This document shows, piece after piece, positions 24,783-36,012 of a stretch of 64,000 nt of DNA (position 1 is its first letter; each line of letters opens with the position of its first letter). A program made the position numbers and the translations under genes. This DNA is from Lobosporangium transversale. Taxonomy: Eukaryota; Mortierellomycota; Mortierellomycetes; Mortierellales; Mortierellaceae. The notes beneath the pieces were generated by a model that searched no databases, was not told where the DNA came from, and saw nothing but the letters and a program-made list of their open reading frames with translations. Location of the stretch: contig NW_019028990.1 in assembly GCF_002105155.1 (NCBI RefSeq), positions 241,501 to 305,500 on the forward strand, in the 5' to 3' direction.

Positions 24783-27023
24783 TTATACTTTTGTTGTTGC
24801 TGTAGTCATAATCTCAGATTTGGGCCCACAGCTACAAAAACTGTTCACAAGATCAACAATTCCAGTTCGCATCCTCTCTGCTTCTTCCTTCAGAACACGA
24901 TGCTGTCCCTTGTTGTGGCCTTCATCATTCAAGGCTGCCCGTCGAAGCCTTTCAAATTGCTTCGATACATCCACAGGTAAGGTCAAGAACAAGGTGCTTG
25001 GTGAGCTCATTAAAAAAAGTGTTCCAAATACTAGAGCACTCTCATGTTGTTGACTCGATATATCAACATTATCAGGCGCAGGGAAAGCGGATGAAACGAG
25101 CGAAAACAATTCTGTGGATCGGACAGATTGAATCAATTCGGTCGTATCTCGAAGTCGATGCGCTTGTTGTTGACTAACCCAGAATGCATACTCGCGTGGA
25201 ATGCCCTGTAAGACAACCGAAAACATCCGGTCCAATGTCTGTGGGTTCTCCATCTGAATACGACTCGGAAGGTCCTTACAGAAAGTCTGTGCTAATGAGG
25301 TCCAGCTCATCTTGTTGTCAGCTGTATGATTGGGTGTTTTGGTGGCGCTTGTAGAGGAGCAACTAGTAATATTCTTAAAAGTCTCTGAAGCAGTTGTTCC
25401 TTGTGCAGCAGAAGTGGTGATATTATAAGCATGCTCCGCTGACATTGTTGTAGTAGTAGAAGCAGCCAGAACAGTTTTTGAATCCACTGCTTGGGCAACA
25501 TTCACTGTGGCTGTGTTCGATTCTGTTACAGTCGTTGTCGTGCCTGATGTGAGATTGCTAGTAGAAGCCTCTCCTGTTATTGGAGCATTGGGTTCGATAG
25601 TTGCCTTGGGGATCTTGCATAATGAAATGGCTGGCTGGTTTGGGTTGGCTGACAATAAAAAGTAACCACGCGATGTCCCTGTCTCCACATCAATTGGAAA
25701 CAAGGACTCATAAAGTTTCTCTACAGAGACAAAGTAAGAAGGGTATTTGAATCTTGCAGTGTCCAGCACCAGTACCATCCCTGCCTTGGGCACATATCCT
25801 CCAATAGGGCTAATCGTTTAAAACATCAGCATAATGTTAGTCTTCTGAATTCTGGGCCATGGGAAATATAATATATACGCGACAATGCTAAAAAAAAAAA
25901 AAAAAAAAACATCTCCAAATGCAAGTTGGACCTTACCTAAAGTGTCCATCTCCTGTCTGACCAAGAGCCTTTCTTGAAAACGATACGACCATATGGATAT
26001 CATCACGACTGCAGACCATTTCTAGGTCTTTTTTAAATTGCTCCAATGATGTTTGGTTTGCTCGACGAACTTGGACATCACAGTGACATTTGCTTAAACA
26101 GGCAAATTGATTAAAAGTGATACCCTTGGCCTTGACTTGTTCTGTCGGTGCACAGCACTGCAATAACTCGTCACTATACCATCGCCAAGCGCCTTTCCAT
26201 TGTCTCTGTGGATCTACCTCCAATGAATTGAGAACCATGGCTAATGAGCTGGGCCCACAAAAGGCTGTCTCACTCTGTGTCGTGAAATTTCCCACAAGAG
26301 AAAAATAACCTTCGCCTAAAAAAAAAAAAAATAGATCATCAATTTATTAGTCCATGCATAGATGACAAAAAAAAAATTTTTTTTTTTTTTCCTTTAATGC
26401 AGATTACCCGTTAGAACAAATAAAAAATATTAGATGTAGATAGATCTATTACCATAACCTTCTTCAAGCATCTCACGAAACAATTGTTTGCCTTGAGGAC
26501 TTGTGAAACTGATTAGATGATCGGGTAGTTTGCGACGATAAAATGACTTTTTTAGATTCAAATTATCACAGGAGGGTTTTTTAACAGCTTGGGCGGAGAG
26601 TCCCGTAGGGTCATAGGAGAAAGGAAGTATTCTTGGTATATGGGTAGAGGAAGAAGGAGCAACACCAGAAGCAGCAGAAGCGGCGGCGGAGGAAGGGGTA
26701 GTGGTAGCAACAACAGGCGGTGGAGTAGAAGAACTAGTGGTTTTCGTTGAAGCAGAAGCATTAGAGCTCACAGAACAAGGAGATGTGGCCTTGGGTGCAG
26801 CTGTAGGTGTGCTTGTTGCTGGTTTCGAAGACTTTGCAGTGGTTGAAAAGAATGAAACAGATGGGGAAGAAATTGAAATCTTCTTTTGAGGAATTGAATT
26901 CAAACGGCAGGGACATGAATGAGGAGTGAAGATGAATCCTGCACCTTGACCTCTACGGCCAGTTGAGGCCAAGGTATTAATCAGACCATTCTTAGTGGCG
27001 AGCAAGGAACGATTGGACGCCAT
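24783..27023 (-). CDS. Phytochelatin synthase with N-terminal leader-like extension
   Basis: Three exons read leftward: 27023-26453, 26315-25937, 25809-24783, 658 residues. The enzyme (glutathione gamma-glutamylcysteinyltransferase, EC 2.3.2.15) joins glutathione units into metal-binding phytochelatins. The papain-like core has the nucleophile Cys210 (TAFCGPSSLAMVLN), His315 (TGDGHFSPIGGY) and Asp333 (VLVLDTARFKYP), with spacings of 105 and 18 residues against about 106 and 18 in plant enzymes. FYRRKLP..HLISFTSPQGKQLF marks the usual enzyme start near residue 158. Before it lie about 155 extra residues: a basic, acid-poor leader (MASNRSLLATKNG) that could target mitochondria, then a Ser/Thr/Ala/Pro linker. 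The C-terminal half is variable, as usual, and ends with a CSCG motif. Such genes are rare but known in fungi (fission yeast). Organelle targeting is inference. Confidence 0.93.
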
Positions 27024-28717
27024 GTGTGTTTATTACAGTAAGGGAGATAAGGGAGGAATAGGCGTCTATATAATGGAGAGAGAGAGAGTATGTGAATGTA
27101 TATGAGAACAAGAAAAAATGAGTGTCAATGTAAAAAAAAAAAATAACGAAAAAGTGGGCGCAAGTGGAAAAGGAAATAAAAAGAATAAAAAAGCGTGACC
27201 TCGAAAATGGAAAAGATCGGGTCATTTCTGGAGAATCTGATAAGAAAAAAAAAAAAGATCAGGCATGCCCGCAATAATAGTTTTAGTCTCCCTTAATCAA
27301 ATTAGGATCTGATAAGACAGTAAAAAAATTAATAAATCAGGCACTCCTCTCTTTTTCTCCCGCCTTGTCTCACTTAGTTTTAAACTTCTTTAAAAGGCTC
27401 ACACGCATTACTTCTTGCGCAGTATGCTAATTAAATAGTGCATACTGTGTGGATTTTTGCTTGCTGCTTGTTTTTCAACTCTTTATCCTAGAAGCAAGTA
27501 TACAGCCAGCTATTACTAGTGCATGGTCATGTCGTGCTTTATCACCGATAATGCTGTATTCTAATTACAAACGAGGTTGCACTAATTGAATGCAAATAGA
27601 GAGCATACAAGGCCCCAGTGGGTGTTTTTCAGAAGAGTAAGTGTTATCTATTTCATGGGCATGTAAAGATAGATTAAAATAAGCCTAATTTTCAACTACT
27701 TCTTCACCCGCAACCTTCCATCACTGCACATCCATTTTCAAGTGACGAGGAGAAATACGGTAATAAATAAAAACCTTTGGGTTCTGACTTTGATCCTTGA
27801 CCTATGTCACATACTATCCACGATCCCATTTACCGACAGAGCACATTTCTGTTTCGCCTTTAACCTTTTCAGAGGTTGACAAGCTCCATCATGATATCTT
27901 GGACGCGCTGGCGAAGACGGCATTTACAAGTCTCCGAGTCCCTGAACCTTTATCATCAAAATCTTCTCCGCCCTCATCGACTTTGATAGTCCAGGCTCCT
28001 AACTATTTTTCTTGATAATAGAGTCACCCATACCCTCTGCCTCGATTATCGCAAGTACCCCAAGACTGACAACGTCTTCTCGCTCCTCTAAGAAGCAGAA
28101 ATGTGTGTATTACCATAGGACCTTGACACAGTCTTACTCCCTCATTGATAAAAAGTGGTAAGTCCAAGCAAGTGTGCAGAAAAAGCATTGAGGTTTATAC
28201 CAGTTAATGATATGATTCAAAAATAGACATTTAGGTAAATGGAGAGAAGAAAGTAGATCTTGTTTCAAAAATTCCAACATACCCTCTTCTCACCCTACTA
28301 GATGCGAGTTTATTCTTTGTCCGTCATTCTCACCTTCTGGGATGGTCTGTTTGCAATTGTGGGCTCAAATATTTGGTGTCATTGCCAACAAGACAGCACT
28401 TCTAACGTAAGTAACCCATTGGGTTCTCCACAGGATTCTTCATCTCTATCCGTTTTTACAAAACTCTTTGATAATAGTATCACAAAATTCTGCCTTTTCT
28501 TGCATACAAGATCGCATAATGATCACAGCTTTATAAAGTTCTAAATGCCCTAGTAGAAGGGAGGACGGATTAAACCGCTTTATTCGTCTAGAAGGTAAGT
28601 GGATAATGATGGCTTCATTCATAAAGAATGAACCATTGTAAAAATTTCTCAAGGAACGGGTATAATGCTTTTTTTTTAAAAAAAGACAAAATTTCATCCA
28701 CTTGATTGGTATTCGAT
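27024..28717. other. Spacer between phytochelatin synthase and the Crinkler gene
   Basis: About 1.7 kb with no intact gene. A plus-strand open stretch at 27797-28015 (includes SEVDKLHHDILDALAKTAF) ends in stops and may be a decayed gene. A 21-base sequence beginning aaattaggatctg at about 27299 recurs near 40674. The first few hundred bases upstream of 27023 should be the phytochelatin synthase promoter; no metal-response element is obvious. Confidence 0.45.
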
Positions 28718-28967
28718 TTAATTCTCCAGATTCGTACCGGCTGATCCTCCTGAATATGCAGCTTCGATGTCGATTTTTATGACACGCTGTCTTACATGTT
28801 TTGAGCATTTATATGGATTCTGGATGACCGTATTTCTGGTGGTAAGAAAGTTCTGAACTTTAAAATCGTCATATACGTCTCCTGGCACCACAAAATAGAG
28901 GAAAATAGTATCATCACTTCCCTTCGACTTTGATTGGTCTCCCTTCAAGCAGGGTCCAGTAATACAA
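28718..28967 (-). pseudogene. Out-of-frame C-terminal continuation of the Crinkler gene
   Basis: Just past the TGA at 28968 a second minus-strand frame stays open to about 28718 and contains residues (TIFLYFVVPGDVYDDF; RQRVIKIDIE) that resemble the C-terminal part of CRN/RHS-type NTPases. Either the gene has a frameshift near 28970-29000, or an unannotated intron of about 64 bases with an unusual GTCAGA donor restores the frame. I cannot choose between them from sequence. Confidence 0.5.
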
Positions 28968-30967
28968 TCAATCGTCTGACTGGAGATCCCTAAAGGGAAA
29001 TCTAATATCACCACGTCGAAATAAGTGATAAGCATAGATTTCAAACAGTGGGCCTTTAACTATATCCTCTCCGCCTATGACAAGTCTCGCCAACACATCG
29101 ACCCAAGTGTTATCTTTTATTTTGTCCATAATCTGTGATTCGACCCAACGAGATGCCCACACCAGGTAGAAGTCGAGATGGTCAGAAGTGGGGACTCTAT
29201 GGAGTAAACGACTAAATTCACTCGCTTCTTTTCCTCGTGCAAAGAGGCTTAGAAGATCTGCTGGTTTCTCGAGTGTACTAATGGCATCATTGACGCGGAA
29301 TAACGCAGCTTCTTTAGCACGCTCAGTATTTTTTTGATTTTTGGATAGTACATCGGCTGGACACTGTAGAACCTGTCTTGGCACGCCCCCCAAGTAGTAA
29401 AAAAGCTCCTCCAAAAATGCTTCACTCACTACATGAAAAAACTTTACACTGGCTCTACATTCCTTAAGCTCATCCAGACTCCAGAGTGACATGTGATAGT
29501 AGCTATCTGGTGTATTTTCCTCGGTGAGTTCATCGTAATGCTCATAGAGAGTTCTTGGCGATACTGAAAATATCGTCCTGGCTTTACCTGGTTGAGGATT
29601 TTTACCACTATCAACTAAATACCACGTTTCACGTTGCTCAAGGAAATTTTCGAAATCTACTCTCTCCCCATAACATTGGCAAGTTGTTCCTCCGTAGGCA
29701 TAACATTTGGTATTCTGCTTCTCTTGGAAAATAATAATCGGTGGATTTTCCTCATCGTGTTCGGCAAGGAGGCGGATGGCAAAATAGACCAAAAAGGCCG
29801 ACTTCCCAATTCCAGGCGTTCCAGTGATAAAGAGTCGGTTCAAACGAGTTACTTCATGAGGGGTACTTAATTCGGATGTAATATGGTCATAAAGCTCTTT
29901 ATACTCATCTCTGATATAAAGATGCCTTGTTTTAGCAATAGGGAAGATACAACCCTCAGGGGCAGTCAATATTTTGGAATCCTTGATACCACCAGAATTT
30001 CGGAGCTCGCGAGCCACGCTAATAATGCTGTAGTAAATACTATCTACTGATGTCTTCCCCATGTACGAAAGCAGCTTGACCCTCTCTTTCGAGTTTAGAC
30101 GCGGGATGGCAGGGCTACCATTCACTATCCCTTTCGTTACAAGCCCTGCTTCTGTAATCGCATCCATAAGAGGATTTCTGCTTATACTTGGACGAGCTTT
30201 TTTAGAGGGTGACTCTGATAAAGGAGATAGAGTGATCAAAGTCAATATTTTTGATTTATTGCACTGCACATTACTCTAAATTGATCAATAACCAGGTTCT
30301 CAGCCAAAAGCACTCACCAGAATCTCCATCTTGTTTTCTTTTCTGACCTAAGTATCAAAAGCGAATAATGAGAAAGAACGTTGAGTTATCAAGACACAAA
30401 CCAAATGGCGACATTATGCACATGGCCGTTTAAGATACAAACCAAGCTTCATCAGCTGGAAATATCAACAATCAGTCCATCAAGAGCCAAAGATATACCT
30501 CGCTGTGGTGGCTTGACAAAAACATGGATAGTTTTCTCTGGAAGTTCAGAATTAAATATGTCCCCAAGCTTCCTTGACGCGGGTGCGAGAGCCTCTTTTG
30601 ACTCGATTTCTGACTCGACGACGGTCTTGTCTTCGTCAGGGATGGAGACCTTATAGAGGGTGAGATCTTTGGGCTTAATGCTTGGATCCACAGTAATATT
30701 GGGGTAGATTGCTTGCTTGAGCATCCCGACCGATTTATCGCAGAAAATCTCTACTGGGAACGACCTTGCTTCTCCCTCGACAACGCAGTTCAGCAGTAGC
30801 AGTGGGATGGCGCGCTTTTTTCGTTGTGGGTGCTGGTTTACTCTTTTTCGTTTATTGAGTGTGGAGGCATCCTCAGGCTTATTTGCAGTCATTTTTTTTT
30901 GTGCTTGGCTCTCTGTGGAATCATTTGCAGCCATGTTTTTTTGTGTTGAGCTCCTTGTGGTGGCCAT
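28968..30967 (-). CDS. Crinkler (CRN)-type protein with P-loop NTPase body
   Basis: Three exons read leftward: 30967-30499, 30347-30318 (30 bases), 30214-28968, 581 residues to the in-frame TGA. The N-terminus has a basic cluster (NKRKRVNQHPQRKKR) that could act in nuclear import, then the ubiquitin-like CRN header (LLLNCVVEGEARSFPVEIF to IHVFVKPPQR). A second basic patch (KRKQDGDSG..PSKKAR) links to a long body with a Walker A motif GTPGIGKS at about 298-305, and residues such as FEIYAYHLFRRG that are typical of the CRN/RHS-like NTPase class. CRN proteins were first known as host-nucleus effectors of oomycetes and also occur in free-living fungi, where their role is unknown. No signal peptide is seen. 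Family-typical residues continue past the TGA in another frame, so the gene may be broken (next entry). Confidence 0.82.
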
Positions 30968-31319
30968 TGAAAATTAAGATGAGTGTGGTTGAAATGCAGG
31001 GAGAATGATGGGTAAATAGGCAAAGGTATATTCTATACTCTTTCACACTCGTGGTCGCTGTATGAAAACAATAATGAAAGATGTGTAAGGCAAAAAAAAA
31101 GAAGGAAAGGAAAGGAAAGATAAATTTGTTCCTTTATTTCAAGGTTAGGCTTTGCGTGAGAAAATATTTTTTCAAATCAGCCACGTGCCATTTTCTGGGT
31201 CATTGTGACGTGACAATCTTTAGTGCGCAAAGAACTCATTTCTCAGTCTCGTCACCAGCCTGAGGACGAAGTTCATGTGCACATGCACAGGCTGGGACCA
31301 AACTTGACATTTTGGCCGG

Positions 31320-31698
31320 AGGTCTCTTTTTTTAAATTTGAAAAAGTTTCAAAGTCAAACACACCGCTAGGAAAGGCTCTTTTTTTTTCTTAGTCATTTA
31401 CACCATAGGGAATAGCTTTTTTTTATTTCTTTTAATTTTTCTATATTTGTTTAAAGGTGAGAATGATGAGAGGTAAATTTCGTAGTGATAATCAGATGAA
31501 TAAATGAGATTGTGAAGAAAAACAGTAGCATGCTTCACACGTAGGCCATTTTCCTCTGATCTGTAGGACTTTGCTTGAAAAAAAATGATTTAAAAAAAAA
31601 AAAGCTGTCCCCTGTGGTGAAAATGACTAAGAAAAAAAAGAGCTTTTCCTAGCGGTGTGTTTAACTTTGAAACTTTTTCAAATTTAAAAAAGAGACCT
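31320..31698. repeat. Foldback element with about 105-base inverted arms
   Basis: The left arm (31320 to about 31425) starts aggtctctttttttaaattt. The right arm (about 31591-31698) is its near reverse complement, ending aaatttaaaaaagagacct. Both arms contain acaccgctaggaaa or its complement and a cttagtcattt block, with small differences. The roughly 165 bases between them have no coding signal. This fits a non-autonomous foldback or MITE-like element. No clear target-site duplication is visible. It lies between the Crinkler gene and the secreted-protein cluster. Confidence 0.85.
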
Positions 31699-32109
31699 CT
31701 TATAATTTAACTGTAACCTAGACAAATGTGCTTGGGTCTTAAGGATGCCATCTCAGTCATATTCGCTATCTATCTTTTTCCCTCGCGTCCCGGTCACATC
31801 CCTGAACGTGTTGCTCAAACTTTTTAAAGCGTACCCCTTCATCAATCATCTTTCCTGTACCTCAATGGGACCAGAGCACCAATGCCAAGAAAATTCGGCC
31901 GAAGATGACTGGTAGTACGGGGCATACTGGATAAGTAGAATTGGATGAGAAGAGTACTTAAATATTAAAATAATCAATCTTAAACCTTTTTTTTTTTTTT
32001 TACTTTATTTAAAAGCTTCACAGGAGAAAACTATATTCTCTCTTCCAAACATCGGCTCACACCAAAGTGCTGATTTTACTTGCTCTCAGTTGCTTTTATT
32101 GATTTTGGA

Positions 32110-32451
32110 TTAAGAAAAGTAGTTGGGGCACGAAGTTGGATCCCTTGAGGGGATACCGGACTTGCCAAAGGACATGCTGTCCACCCACTGCGCATTATAT
32201 TGGGTCTTACCCTTAGCAAGGGGAGTATAGCTTCCAGTGCAATCGGTGCTTGAGAATAGCTTAACATCTCCTACGTCTCTGTTGTAGATCTTGGCCGTTT
32301 GGGTGTTGATGAGGCAATAGCACGCTCTGTAGCCTGAGTATTCGTAAAAAGTGCGAGTCCAGCCCGCGCTGTTTGTGATATCAACATGGTAATCTCCTTG
32401 AGCAAGCGCACCAGCTGCACAGAGTGCCAACAACAAGAGTGATTTATGCAT
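32110..32451 (-). CDS. Small secreted protein, family member 1 (minus type)
   Basis: Intronless, 113 residues. A clear signal peptide (MHKSLLLLALCAAGALAQ, likely cut after ALA) precedes a mature part of about 95 residues. Conserved positions shared with the other four copies are CYC near the middle, STDCTGSY, SMSFG and the C-terminal SCPNYF, giving four cysteines that could form two disulfides. No known family is recognised; function is unknown. It is divergent from the plus-type copy at 33226, with about 775 bases between starts. The ATG at 32449-32451 was chosen because it begins the signal peptide and gives the length shared by all copies. Confidence 0.85.
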   Translation of the reverse strand: MHKSLLLLALCAAGALAQGDYHVDITNSAGWTRTFYEYSGYRACYCLINTQTAKIYNRDVGDVKLFSSTDCTGSYTPLAKGKTQYNAQWVDSMSFGKSGIPSRDPTSCPNYFS

Positions 32452-32689
32452 TTTTTTTTTAGATCGATATCTATTGCAGAGAAAAGCCAGGAAGAGCAAC
32501 AAGAGTTCAAAAAAAGATCAGAAGGCTTGAGGGCACAGATCCTGAAGATCAAATACTAAAAGAATAAGGGAACAGGGACTTACGGTGTGTATTGAGAAAG
32601 AGGATGATGAGCCATTTGTTGGTGGGAAAGGCCCTGTTTTTATATGAAGCATGATGTCCTGTGAAAATAAATCCTGGGACTCGATCGCT

Positions 32690-32960
32690 GAGATCGAACT
32701 CTAAAGTTTACACTAAATTGCCACTATCAGGGTGCTCTTTCCCAAACCTACCGAAATCAATCCTACTGTTGCATGTTACAGGGTCTACTTCAAGGTAAAA
32801 GAGAGAACAGAAAACAGGTTCTTTGCTTTCTAATTAATTGCTTTTTTGTTTTGAGTTCGGAAAACGGCGTTTGCAAATAAACTAAGCGAGCGCCCCATAT
32901 TAACTCAAAGGGAGCGCCGTGTGCGCACAAACTTAAAGAAAGCGCCGTTGAACTCAAAGA
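32690..32960. promoter_or_regulatory. Shared divergent promoter module, pair 1
   Basis: Contains gatcgaactctaaagttt at about 32692 and, further on, GCGCCG at 32914-32919 and 32942-32947 with AACTCAAA at 32902-32909 and 32951-32958. The same words in similar order recur between the other copies of this gene family (36841-36906 and 38508-38761), although the region is otherwise less conserved. This makes it a candidate control module for both genes of the pair. Confidence 0.45.
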
Positions 32961-33225
32961 GTGCGCGCTTTTTGATTTAGTGTGCATGGAATCATTCCAT
33001 TCTTCGGATACAAATATCTCCGTTCTCCTCAACACAAACCTTTCATCACCGATCTCTTTTCTTATTCTCTGTATGCCTTCATTCTTTTTTTTTTTTTTTT
33101 TTTTTTTTTAAACATACTTCTTTGTCTCTGAATTAGCTAATGCCCTGAACTTCTGACTTGCCTGATGCCTAACATCCTAAATCTCTCTTGTTTCTTCCTT
33201 TATGGCTTCTCTAGAGTGACCAGCA

Positions 33226-33567
33226 ATGTATAAATCACTCGTCTTGTTGTTAGCAGTTTGCTCGAACGTTGTCCTCGGCTACCACTACGTTACGATCGAG
33301 AACAACGCTGCCAAATATTATTCGACCGCTGCACTGCAAGATCTGGAGAGAAAGTGCATCTGTGTCAAGAATACTCAAACCGCTGCAATCAGAGGAGTCA
33401 ATGGAGGAACCATCAGGCTGTTCAAATCTAACGACTGCACAGGAACCTATCAAACTCTAGGAAGCAATAGCTACCTAAAGAACACATACTGGGTGAACAG
33501 CTACTCATTCGGTGCATCGGGTATGGCATCATCAGGCCCAAATGGATGCCCAAACTACTTTGCCTAG
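33226..33567 (+). CDS. Small secreted protein, family member 2 (plus type)
   Basis: Intronless, 113 residues, identical in sequence to the gene at 39042. The signal peptide MYKSLVLLLAVCSNVVLG precedes a mature part of about 95 residues with CIC, SNDCTGTY, NSYSFG and GCPNYF, matching the four cysteines and spacing of the minus-type copies. It is therefore the same family, but much more diverged from them than they are from each other. Function is unknown. A perfect 7-bp hairpin lies about 120 bases after the stop codon. Confidence 0.87.
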   Translation: MYKSLVLLLAVCSNVVLGYHYVTIENNAAKYYSTAALQDLERKCICVKNTQTAAIRGVNGGTIRLFKSNDCTGTYQTLGSNSYLKNTYWVNSYSFGASGMASSGPNGCPNYFA

Positions 33568-33685
33568 GAGCACTATTAGCTGTGGTGTGGGTGAAGAAAC
33601 ACAAATAAATGAATGACTGAAAGATGTTTTGCTTGCTTGCCAATGTACAAGAATGTGTTATGTGTCAAATAAATGTAGATGTCGC

Positions 33686-33705
33686 TCCTCCGTAACAACG
33701 GAGGA
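33686..33705 (+). other. 3' hairpin after the secreted-protein gene (also at 39502-39521)
   Basis: TCCTCCG and CGGAGGA pair over a six-base loop (TAACAA). It lies in the probable 3' UTR of the plus-type copy and is repeated exactly in the second copy because the whole block is duplicated. A role in mRNA stability is possible but unsupported. Confidence 0.4.
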
Positions 33706-33874
33706 TGGAGCAAGAATAGTGAAGCCTTAGCTTTAAAAGCGATCTGGCTATAGTAGTAAGCAACCTCAATCTGCGTTGGAAGAGCTGGCTGTATAGTGTG
33801 ATACAAGATGTAAGCTTATGATTAGGATCACTCTCAATGGAAATGCAGTACCAGGAAACAGGAATATGCATCGA

Positions 33875-34891
33875 TGATAAACTCTCCACAGGAAAAGGGC
33901 TCCACCTATTTTATAACAGAAACTGCAATAGCTATAAGGTGGAACAGAGGACTAAGGAATACTGCACCCGGGTGTAACGGAATTCTGACGGGGGGACGGG
34001 GGTGTTCGCGGGGGGTCAAAATTCAATTTTGACGTGGGGGTGTATTTCTCCTTTGTTCTTTTGGCGAAGCTGCAAATCCTAGAGACAATGTTTGGGAGAG
34101 GTAACGTGTGAAGCTTCCAAATAAACTTTTTTTTCTTTAAGTCTTGGATTGTTCCTGTATCATGAGAGTTGAGAAACATGACTATTAGCGAACTGAAACA
34201 GGGCCTGTGCTCGATATTTTGATACGCGTTCGTTTTTTTCGCATCTTTTTTTTTTCTTTTTTTTTCTGTTACTTCTAAACTCTTTTTTTGTTTAGTCCAG
34301 CTTACCATAACTTTATCCTCTACCTTACACTTTTACATATTTGCCTAGGTCACCTTTTCATTCCTTTCAATTTTACGCTTTTACGCCTTTACTCAGGGCA
34401 CCACCACGAAGCGCCAGCTCAGACCAAAGAATCTTCTGATAAGAAATCGAGCTCCAAAGGAGAACCATAGCCCTACTTTTCAACTCCCATTTCAAATACC
34501 CACAACCTTCTCCCTCTCCACTTTTGCCCTTTGCTTACAGAGAAATGGTTGCAAAAGATAGTCCTTTATAAATATGCGTGCAACGCTGTGTAAGGTGCCG
34601 TTGAGTAGGCGTCGCTTAGCCGTTCTTCGTGCCATTGCTTGTAATGTTGTATTTATATACTGTATATTTGAATAAATGCATTCTATGTCCTTCCAAAAAT
34701 GGTCGAACCTCAATGATGAGTCCCTTCAAATGTCGTTCATGACCTGCATGATATAACCAGCCTTCAATGATAGGGTTCTTCAACCATCGATACATGTGTA
34801 TGATTAAATTGATTGGACACTTAAAGGCATAGAATATTTCTATGCTGTGAATGCTGAAAAACATGGTTTCTAGGAAATTGAAACTTCATAC

Positions 34892-34926
<35 letters not shown>

Positions 34927-35580
34927 CAGCAGTGTTGATATATGATATAATTGATAGGCTTCTTCTAAACTGTTTTTGAGCCCAGTCCGTCTCTGCGCTC
35001 CAAAAAAAAAAAAAAAAAAAAAAAAAAAAGTGAGAAACACGAACCAGTGGCGCAAAGGCCAAGATCTTGGTACTTCTTTGTGCTTAATCACTGATCTATC
35101 CCTTGGACTGTAAAACGGGCAAATTTGCTCATTTGGCTTTCACCAATTCATGGGCAGGCAGATCCAGTTCTCCGTGCTTTTTACTAACAGATACCAGCCG
35201 TCTATTCCATACCAAAAAAGAAAAAAAGAAAAAAAATTCAGTAAAAAATCAGTGAAGAAAGCCAGCAAAAACCGTATGCCTAGTTATATCATCATGATGT
35301 GCTATGCCCACCATCCATTTGCCTTCAGTCCTTTGCGCACCTAGCAACCTTCATCACTTCTTTCCTCCTTCCCCCAGCCTAAAGGAAAACAAAGCGCCGT
35401 TTCGGCTCCTTTTTCGCCACAGGTGTGAATCCCCCATGCTGATCTAGAAATGGTTGTCATTTTGACTTTAAAAAACCGATTGGTTGCAGGCTCAAGTCTT
35501 TGTCTCTAGCTTGCTCTGCCCCTGTGTTTTCCCAGACGAAAGCCCTTGAATCTATCAATCCGGAAAAAGTAGAGGACGTT
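33875..35580. other. Spacer without a supported gene
   Basis: About 1.7 kb. A run of G near 33990-34015, T and A homopolymers at 34895-34923 and 35001-35029, and a minus-strand open stretch at 34616-34864 with no recognisable family. The last may be a relic. Nothing else is seen. Confidence 0.45.
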
Positions 35581-35584
35581 ACGG

Positions 35585-35970
35585 TTGACAATACATGAGA
35601 CCAAAGCCAAGGATCATTTACCGAATTTGGCTTCGTACTGTCCTGGCGAAAAGTACTTGAGTTTGATCTATGTCCACCCAATAGTTGTTGAAAAGGATCG
35701 AGATGACCGGAATAGTGACAAAATCTGGGATAAGGAGTCAGATTCAGAACTCGATTGCAGCCCATTGATGTAACTCCTTATGGCTATTGATGGAAGCAAT
35801 ATGCCGGGTTGTCTTCCTGAAGAAGTGGTTGCCTTGCCCGATAGCGTGAAGGATTACAGGCGAGTATATGAGCGACCAGGCTCGTCTAATAGAGCAAACA
35901 ATATTAGAGAAGCAGCAGTAGTCATAGCAGGAAGATATGTCAATAACCAATATGTTGCAGCTAATGTACA
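35585..35970 (+). pseudogene. Decayed gene fragment, copy 1
   Basis: Frames with protein-like content (VVEKDRDDRNSDKIWDKE, then MAIDGSNMPGCLPEEVV and VKDYRRVYE) are broken by stops and a frame change. The same stretch occurs at about 37420-37640. Differences between copies are often at third codon positions in these frames (GAT/GAC, AAT/AAC, ATC/ATT, AAG/AAA), so the sequence was once coding. The family is not recognised. Each copy lies about 500-800 bases before a minus-type secreted-protein gene, so both belong to one duplicated unit. Confidence 0.45.
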
Positions 35971-36012
35971 AACCACATTTAAACCTTGGTTTCAACCTTG
36001 GACATTTTGTTT

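Larger units (their letters stand above)
33143..33874 (+). repeat. 732 bp block identical to 38959-39690
   Basis: Reading both copies line by line I find no difference from ccctgaacttctgac to the block end, covering the 5' leader, the whole coding region and the 3' region. Just outside, both flanks differ at several positions per 50 bases, nearly all transitions on the right side plus a small indel on the left. The copies are offset by 5816 bases. Confidence 0.93.

Noticed and set aside
28968..29044. Treating the Crinkler tail as a separate small gene starting at 29044
   Set aside because: Its first residues overlap the supported NTPase frame, and its content looks like the missing C-terminal part of the same protein.
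32452..32502. Upstream in-frame start for the minus-type secreted proteins (about 17 extra residues)
   Set aside because: It would place a basic stretch before the signal peptide and is not shared by all copies. The ATG of MHKSLL gives the same 113-residue length in all five genes.
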